Source of the DNA: Martinezella tropici
GTDB lineage: Bacteria > Pseudomonadota > Alphaproteobacteria > Rhizobiales > Rhizobiaceae
DNA length: 64,000 nt
Direction: 5' to 3'
Assembly (NCBI RefSeq): GCF_003287875.1
Contig: NZ_QMKK01000054.1
Coordinates: 124,001-188,000, forward strand
Positions 59,610 through 64,000 of this stretch are shown piece by piece. Made by a program: the position numbers and the translations under genes. The notes beneath the pieces are model-generated. The model was given only the letters and a program-made list of their open reading frames with translations, was not told the DNA's origin and searched no databases. Within the stretch, counting starts at the first letter, position 1. Each line of letters begins with the position of its first letter.

Positions 59610-60506
59610 ATGAAGGCAAGCCTGACGGAGCTCGAAGCGATCGCCGCGGTTGCCCGCCACGGCGGCTTTCGCGCCGCCGCCCGTGAACTCGGCATGTCCT
59701 CCTCGGCACTCAGCCACGCGGTCGCCACGCTGGAGGAGCGTCTGTCCGTGCGGATTTTCAACAGGACAACGCGCAGCGTGACATTGTCTGAGGCTGGTGA
59801 GCGCCTGGTGGCGGAGATCGCGCCGGCGCTTGCCGCGATCGACAGGGCCATCGAGAATGCCGGCGTGTCGTCGGAATCGGTGTCCGGCACGCTGCGGCTC
59901 AACATGGCACCCGGTGCGGCGCGCATGCTGCTGGTTCCCCTTATCCTCGAATATGGGCGGCGGCATCCGAATGTGGACATTGAAATCGTCACCGACAATG
60001 CCTTGGTCGATGTCATTGGCAAGGGCTTCGATGCCGGCATCCGGCTTGCCGAGGCCGTTCCGACGGATATGATCGCAATATCAATCGCTCCGACGCTGCG
60101 CTCGCTCGTCGTCGGCTCACCTGCCTATTTCAGCGACAGGCCGCGCCCGCTCGTTCCCGGTGATCTCCTGCAGCATTCGTGCATCCGTGCGCGTATGGCA
60201 AACGGCAGGCTCTATCGCTGGGAATTCGAGCGGCATGGTCAGGCGATATTGATCGACGCGCCGGGAAGCCTCACCCTCGATGCTTCCGACCTGATGTTGA
60301 GCGCTGCCCTCGCTGGGGCGGGGCTTGCCTATATCAGCGAAGCGTCCATTGCCGAGCACATAGCGGCGGGCAAGCTGATTTCCGTGCTGGAGGATTGGAG
60401 CCCGCCCTATCCGGGGCTCAGCCTCTATTTTGCTCAGCGCCGCCAGATGCCGGCGCGGCTGCGGGCCCTGATCGATCTGATCCGCGAGCAGAATGCGTCC
60501 CGCTGA
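59610..60506 (+). CDS. LysR-family regulator
   Basis: 298 residues. Winged helix 'LTELEAIAAVARHGGFRAAA', 'ELGMSSSALSHAVATLEERL', 'RIFNRTTRSVTLSEAGERL', then a LysR effector domain ('GTLRLNMAPGAARMLLVPLI', 'DAGIRLAEAVPTDMIAISI', 'GAGLAYISEASIAEHIAAGKL'), of the CrgA/DmlR type. Divergent from the aldehyde dehydrogenase. The aldehyde or its precursor may be the effector; this is inferred from position only. Confidence 0.92.
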   Translation: MKASLTELEAIAAVARHGGFRAAARELGMSSSALSHAVATLEERLSVRIFNRTTRSVTLSEAGERLVAEIAPALAAIDRAIENAGVSSESVSGTLRLNMAPGAARMLLVPLILEYGRRHPNVDIEIVTDNALVDVIGKGFDAGIRLAEAVPTDMIAISIAPTLRSLVVGSPAYFSDRPRPLVPGDLLQHSCIRARMANGRLYRWEFERHGQAILIDAPGSLTLDASDLMLSAALAGAGLAYISEASIAEHIAAGKLISVLEDWSPPYPGLSLYFAQRRQMPARLRALIDLIREQNASR

Positions 60507-60533
60507 TCGCCGGATCCCTGATCAAGGCAAGCA

Positions 60534-60555
60534 GCGGCCTCATTGATGAGGCCGC
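60534..60555. terminator. Bidirectional terminator-like palindrome
   Basis: GCGGCCTCAT (60534-60543) and ATGAGGCCGC (60546-60555) are perfect inverse copies; the hairpin would have an 8-bp stem with a 6-nt loop. It lies in the 62-base gap between convergent genes, without a strong T-run. Confidence 0.5.
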
Positions 60556-60568
60556 CGCCGGTTTGTCG

Positions 60569-61327
60569 TTACTTGCCGGCGTCCTTGGCTGCCTTCTCGA
60601 TCACGGCGGCAACCTTTTCCGGCTGCGACGCGAAGACGGCGTGGCTTGCCTTGATTTCGGTCACGTCGCTGCCGGCGCGCTTTGCCATGTCGCGCTCGAG
60701 CTCGGGGTTGATGGAGCGGTCGTTGGTTGCAACAATGGCCCAGCTCTTCTTCGCCCGCCAGGCCGGATCGCCGACCTTGGCGGTAAAGGCGGCCTTCGCG
60801 GCGAAGACCTGAGATTTCGCCATGAAATCGGCCTCGTCCTTCGGCAGGTCGGCTGCAAAGTCCGCCGCGAAGGCCGCTGGATCGAGATAAAGATATTGGC
60901 CGTCCTTGGTTTCCCGGATGTTCATGCCGCCCGCCGGCTTGGAGCTTGCGAGGCTGATCAGGCTTTCGCCCTTGTCCGGCTGGAACGCGGCGACATAGAC
61001 GAGACCTGCGACATCCGGGTGATTGCCCGCCTCCGTGATGACCATGCCGCCATAGCTGTGGCCGATGAGCAGGCTCGGGCCGTTCTGAAGGTCGAGCACG
61101 CGGTTGGTGGCGGCGACATCGTCGGCAAGCGAGGTGATGGGTTCCTGCACGACCGTGACCTTGAAGCCGTCCTTTTCAAGGATCTCGGCGGTCTTGCGCC
61201 ATCCCGAACCGTCGGCAAGGGCGCCGTGGACGATAACGATGTTCTTGATCTCGGCTGCCTGTGCAGCAATGGCAAAGGTGCTTGCGGCAAGGCCGAGAGC
61301 GATGATGGAGAGAAAACGGGTCTTCAT
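60569..61327 (-). CDS. Exported alpha/beta hydrolase
   Basis: 252 residues. Signal peptide 'SIIALGLAASTFAIAAQAAE', so periplasmic. The alpha/beta hydrolase core has 'IVIVHGALADGSGWRK' (oxyanion region), nucleophile elbow 'LLIGHSYGGMVI' (Ser), and C-terminal 'EIKASHAVFASQPE' with the catalytic His. It resembles the salicylate-esterase/MhpC-like small hydrolases annotated near antibiotic or stress genes. The substrate is unknown. It is downstream of the DipZ-type gene on the opposite side of a 48-base gap, same strand order. Confidence 0.9.
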   Translation of the reverse strand: MKTRFLSIIALGLAASTFAIAAQAAEIKNIVIVHGALADGSGWRKTAEILEKDGFKVTVVQEPITSLADDVAATNRVLDLQNGPSLLIGHSYGGMVITEAGNHPDVAGLVYVAAFQPDKGESLISLASSKPAGGMNIRETKDGQYLYLDPAAFAADFAADLPKDEADFMAKSQVFAAKAAFTAKVGDPAWRAKKSWAIVATNDRSINPELERDMAKRAGSDVTEIKASHAVFASQPEKVAAVIEKAAKDAGK

Positions 61328-61375
61328 GGGGTAACTCCTGTCAGTTGAGGTTCATGCTTGGGGTGAGAGGGGATT

Positions 61376-63148
61376 TCAGCCGAAAGTGAAGGCATAGGCC
61401 TGAACGCCGGGATCAAGAAAATGGATCTCGAAGTTACGTGCGGTGACGTCACCGGATTGACGGACCAACTGGTAGAGCTTGGTTTCGGTCACGGTGCCAT
61501 TGCCGCCGGCGTCGATATCGGAGCCGTGGTCGGGGCCGGGTATCTTTCCGTCTACCGTCACCTGAAAGCGGATCGGCTTTCCGTCTGCCGAAGGCCCGAG
61601 GACGAGGTGCAGGTCGCGGGCGCTGAAGCGATAGCTGATGCTGCCGCCTGCCTTGTCGAGTGTCGCCTCTTCCGGGCCGATCGTCCATGTGCCTGCCAGT
61701 CCCCACTGGTTGAGGGCGGGATCGGCAATCGAATAGTCGGCTGCGGTGTCGGCTTTTACGCCTTCAGGCGAAGCAAAGCCCGTTGCCTGCTTGTAGCCGA
61801 CATAGGTCTCGCCGGAGCGGATATGGCTAAGATCGGGGCTTGCTTCCGCGCCTTTTGCATCCGGAACGACCGGGCCGCTTTGGGCCATGTTGCTGCCGGC
61901 CTCGCGCAGAAGGTCCTGGATCGCCTGTTCGGTCTGGCGATAGTTGCCTTCGCCGAAGTGCTGGTAGCGAACCTGTCCCTTGGCATCGATCAGGTAAAGT
62001 GCAGGCCAGTAGTTGTTCTCGAAGGCGCGCCAGATGCGGTAATCGTTGTCGATCGCAACCGGATAGTTGATCTTGAAGTCGGCGATCGCCTGCTTGACGT
62101 TGTCGACATTCTTCTCGAAGGCGAATTCGGGGGCATGGACACCGATGACGACGAGGCCCTGATCCTTATACTTTTCCGCCCAGGCACGCACATAGGGAAT
62201 GGTGCGGATGCAGTTGATGCAGGAATAGGTCCAGAAATCGACGATCACGACCTTGCCGCGAAGCCCGGCCGTCGTCAGCGGCTGAGAGTTCAGCCAGGTG
62301 ACGGCGCCATCGAGCGATGGCGCGGGGCCTTCGACGGGCAGGTCGCTATGGAAGGGGCGCGTCGCGTCGCTGGCAATCTTCATCGCGTTGTTGCTGGCAA
62401 CTTCGGTCCCTGGGTTTGCGCTCTTGCTAGGCAGTTTATTCAGCAGGGCCTGCTCGAAGGAGCCGGTGCTGGCATAGGAAAGGCGGGCGAGAAGGCCGGT
62501 ATCGAGGCCAAGGGCGATCGCAGCAACGCCGGCGAGAACTGCGGCACCGGCAAACTGCCGGATGCGCTCGCTGAGGCCGAGTGATTGCTTCATGCGGGCA
62601 AAGATCTTGCCACCGGCAAAGAGTGCAACGGCAAGCGAAGTGGCGGCGCCGGCCCCATAGGCAAGCAGCAGGATTGTCGTCTGCAGATTGGCACCCTTCA
62701 AGGCTGCGCCTGTCAGGATGAGCCCGAGGATCGGGCCGGCGCACGGCGCCCAGAGCAGGCCGGTTGCGATGCCGAGCACGAAGGAGCTTCTGACGCTCGC
62801 TGTTGCGCGATGCGCGCCGGCGGCGTTCAGGAGATTGTTGCCGAGATCGACCGCCGGCCGGGAGAGAGCGCTGGCGATGCGCGGTGAAATCAAGCTAAGG
62901 CCGAAGAGGCCCAGCAGAACGATGGCTGCGAGGCGACCATATTCATTGGCGCGGATCGCCCAGGCGCCGCCGACTGCGGCAAGCGTTGCGACCATGGCAA
63001 AGGTAAGTGCCATGCCTGCAAGCATGGGCAGCGTGCTCCGGACGAAGGGCTGCCCGGCGCGGGCAAAGACGAAGGGGAGGATGGGCAGGATGCACGGACT
63101 GAGGATCGTCAGCGCACCGCCGAGATAGGCTATGATGAGAAGCGTCAT
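61376..63148 (-). CDS. DipZ-type CcdA-thioredoxin fusion protein
   Basis: 590 residues, inner membrane with a periplasmic tail. Residues ~1-230 form a CcdA/DsbD-like membrane domain ('LTILSPCILPILPFVFAR' with Cys, and 'GLLWAPCAGPILGLILTGAAL' with the second Cys). Residues ~270-425 form an AhpC/TlpA thioredoxin domain with CxxC in 'DFWTYSCINCIRTIPYVR'. The last ~150 residues are beta-rich ('WTIGPEEATLDKAGGSISYRFSARDLHLVLG', landmark) as in mycobacterial DipZ. It should pass reducing power from cytoplasm to periplasmic thiols. Upstream of the secreted hydrolase gene in the same direction. Confidence 0.93.
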   Translation of the reverse strand: MTLLIIAYLGGALTILSPCILPILPFVFARAGQPFVRSTLPMLAGMALTFAMVATLAAVGGAWAIRANEYGRLAAIVLLGLFGLSLISPRIASALSRPAVDLGNNLLNAAGAHRATASVRSSFVLGIATGLLWAPCAGPILGLILTGAALKGANLQTTILLLAYGAGAATSLAVALFAGGKIFARMKQSLGLSERIRQFAGAAVLAGVAAIALGLDTGLLARLSYASTGSFEQALLNKLPSKSANPGTEVASNNAMKIASDATRPFHSDLPVEGPAPSLDGAVTWLNSQPLTTAGLRGKVVIVDFWTYSCINCIRTIPYVRAWAEKYKDQGLVVIGVHAPEFAFEKNVDNVKQAIADFKINYPVAIDNDYRIWRAFENNYWPALYLIDAKGQVRYQHFGEGNYRQTEQAIQDLLREAGSNMAQSGPVVPDAKGAEASPDLSHIRSGETYVGYKQATGFASPEGVKADTAADYSIADPALNQWGLAGTWTIGPEEATLDKAGGSISYRFSARDLHLVLGPSADGKPIRFQVTVDGKIPGPDHGSDIDAGGNGTVTETKLYQLVRQSGDVTARNFEIHFLDPGVQAYAFTFG

Positions 63149-63292
63149 CGTCTTGTTCCTTTGGAAGCGATTGACCGGCTGCGGACGGCGACATGCCGTG
63201 GCCAGCAGTGACGCTATCTGCCTGTGGCGACGTATCCCGAATGTGTCCGATTGGGTGGCAGAATGTACCGAAACGTCGAGGTCTCGGGCTTC

Positions 63293-63459
63293 GATACACT
63301 GCGATACAAATCGGATGGGGGTGGCGCGGTTTTCAGCGAGCCCGGCTGTTTGCCGAGGCGTTGCCGCCAGGAGCCGCCAATTGTATCAGACTGTATCCTG
63401 GCGGCCGGAAGCTACATAGGCATTCAAAACAAGGCGATCGGCGACACATCGGCGATACA
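63293..63459. promoter_or_regulatory. Paired GATACA/TGTATC boxes with ~10-bp spacing
   Basis: In the 358-base divergent gap, GATACA occurs at 63293-63298 and 63303-63308. Its inverse TGTATC occurs at 63382-63387 and 63392-63397. GACACA/GATACA occur at 63443-63448 and 63454-63459. Each pair is a direct repeat with 10-11 base period, the geometry used by OmpR/PhoB-type response regulators. Short frames in this gap look non-coding. Confidence 0.5.
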
Positions 63460-63506
63460 TGCGGCTGGCTTTCTTATGCTCACGATCCAATCGACAGGAG
63501 ATAGAG

Positions 63507-64000
63507 ATGTCCGAGGAAATCAATCACAACCGCCGCCGCTTCTTTGGTATTGCCGCCGCCGCCGTTGCCGCTGCCGAATTCGGCCTGCCTGCCATCGCCG
63601 GTGCGCAAGAAACAAAGGCTTCCACATCGGCCCTGCCGGCGATCAAGGCAGGAAGCCATACATCCTTCGACGCGCTGAAGCAGATCGATGCCGGCGTGCT
63701 CAATGTCGGTTACGCCGAAGCCGGTCCGGCCAACGGCCCGGTCGTCCTGCTGCTGCATGGCTGGCCCTATGATATCTACAGCTTCGTCGATGTCGCACCG
63801 CTTCTTGCCGGCGCCGGCTACCGGGTCATCATTCCCTATCTTCGCGGTTACGGAACCACACGCTTCCTTTCGAGGGACACACCGCGCAATGGTCAGCAGG
63901 CAGCCCTTGCCGTCGACATGATTGCGCTGCTCGACGCGCTGAAGATCGAAAAGGTTGTCGTTGCCGGCTACGATTGGGGCGGCCGCACCGCTGACATCAT
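63507..64000 (+). CDS. Tat-exported alpha/beta hydrolase (epoxide hydrolase/dehalogenase-like), 3' end outside window
   Basis: 164 residues are visible before the window ends. Twin-arginine signal 'NHNRRRFFGIAAAAVAAAE' cut near 'IAGAQE', so a folded, periplasmic enzyme. 'VVLLLHGWPYDIYSF' is the HGxP oxyanion motif, 'IPYLRGYGTTRFL' follows, and the nucleophile elbow 'VVAGYDWGGRTA' has Asp instead of Ser, as in epoxide hydrolases and haloalkane dehalogenases. ATG 63507 follows ACAGGAG. The preceding GATACA/TGTATC boxes may control it. The catalytic His and acid lie beyond the window. Confidence 0.88.
   Translation, partial: MSEEINHNRRRFFGIAAAAVAAAEFGLPAIAGAQETKASTSALPAIKAGSHTSFDALKQIDAGVLNVGYAEAGPANGPVVLLLHGWPYDIYSFVDVAPLLAGAGYRVIIPYLRGYGTTRFLSRDTPRNGQQAALAVDMIALLDALKIEKVVVAGYDWGGRTADI

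Noticed and set aside
61421..62584. Plus-strand open frame (387 codons) opposite the DipZ-type gene
   Set aside because: Antisense to conserved CcdA/thioredoxin motifs; no ribosome site or recognisable fold.
63193..63772. Open frames in the gap before the Tat-exported hydrolase
   Set aside because: They overlap the hydrolase in another frame and contain the GATACA/TGTATC repeats; no recognisable protein.
1..64000. tRNA, rRNA, CRISPR array, insertion sequence or prophage
   Set aside because: Read for these; no transposase, integrase, regular short repeat array or tRNA-like cloverleaf was recognised.

Overview
The window looks like Rhizobiaceae DNA (alphaproteobacteria, Rhizobium/Agrobacterium type). 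It is GC-rich, carries an almost complete succinoglycan (exo) cluster in Sinorhizobium-like gene order, contains two copies of a RIME-like Rhizobium palindromic repeat, has the aerobic cobFGHIJKLM block, and is full of ABC importers paired with LysR, Lrp, GntR and LacI regulators. I see no rRNA, tRNA, CRISPR, IS element or phage gene. Whether this is chromosome or megaplasmid cannot be told from the sequence.

Layout. 1-7.8 kb: a sugar locus with a GH2 glycosidase (cut by the window edge), a GntR regulator with two winged-helix domains, an aldo/keto reductase and a ribose/galactose-type ABC importer. 7.8-26.7 kb: exoZ-Q-F-Y (minus), exoX-U (plus), exoW-V (minus), exoH-K-L-A-M-O-N-P (plus), with no exoT flippase and no exoI at the place where they usually sit. 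26.7-33.1 kb: a DMT permease, an FMN reductase, a three-gene desaturase-type oxygenase/Rieske ferredoxin/ferredoxin reductase set resembling mocDEF, and a divergent LacI regulator plus TIM-barrel isomerase. 33.2-40.8 kb: nikR and the eight cob genes that take precorrin-2 to hydrogenobyrinate, with cobK embedded on the opposite strand. 40.9-50.3 kb: small catabolic units, each with a local regulator: AraC/Fsr-type MFS, Lrp/dadA-alr, LysR/ACS-type MFS, Lrp/ornithine cyclodeaminase. 51-57.3 kb: a HutC-type repressor divergent from a polar amino acid ABC importer, a histidine ammonia-lyase homologue that lacks the MIO-forming Ala-Ser-Gly, and a sarcosine-oxidase-like flavoenzyme. 57.3-64 kb: cytochrome b561, aldehyde dehydrogenase with LysR, an exported alpha/beta hydrolase, a DipZ-type CcdA-thioredoxin fusion, and the start of a Tat-exported alpha/beta hydrolase.

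How it works together. The exo genes encode the enzymes that start, extend, decorate (acetyl, succinyl, pyruvyl), polymerise, export and trim succinoglycan, with ExoX as the brake on ExoY. The cob block feeds B12 synthesis, with a metal-sensing NikR next to it. Most other loci are uptake and catabolism modules typical of a soil or rhizosphere bacterium. The most promising novelty is the 51-57 kb operon: the non-canonical ammonia-lyase homologue suggests elimination from a modified (perhaps N-methylated, ergothioneine- or hercynine-like) histidine rather than ordinary histidine breakdown. That is an inference from one missing motif and from context.
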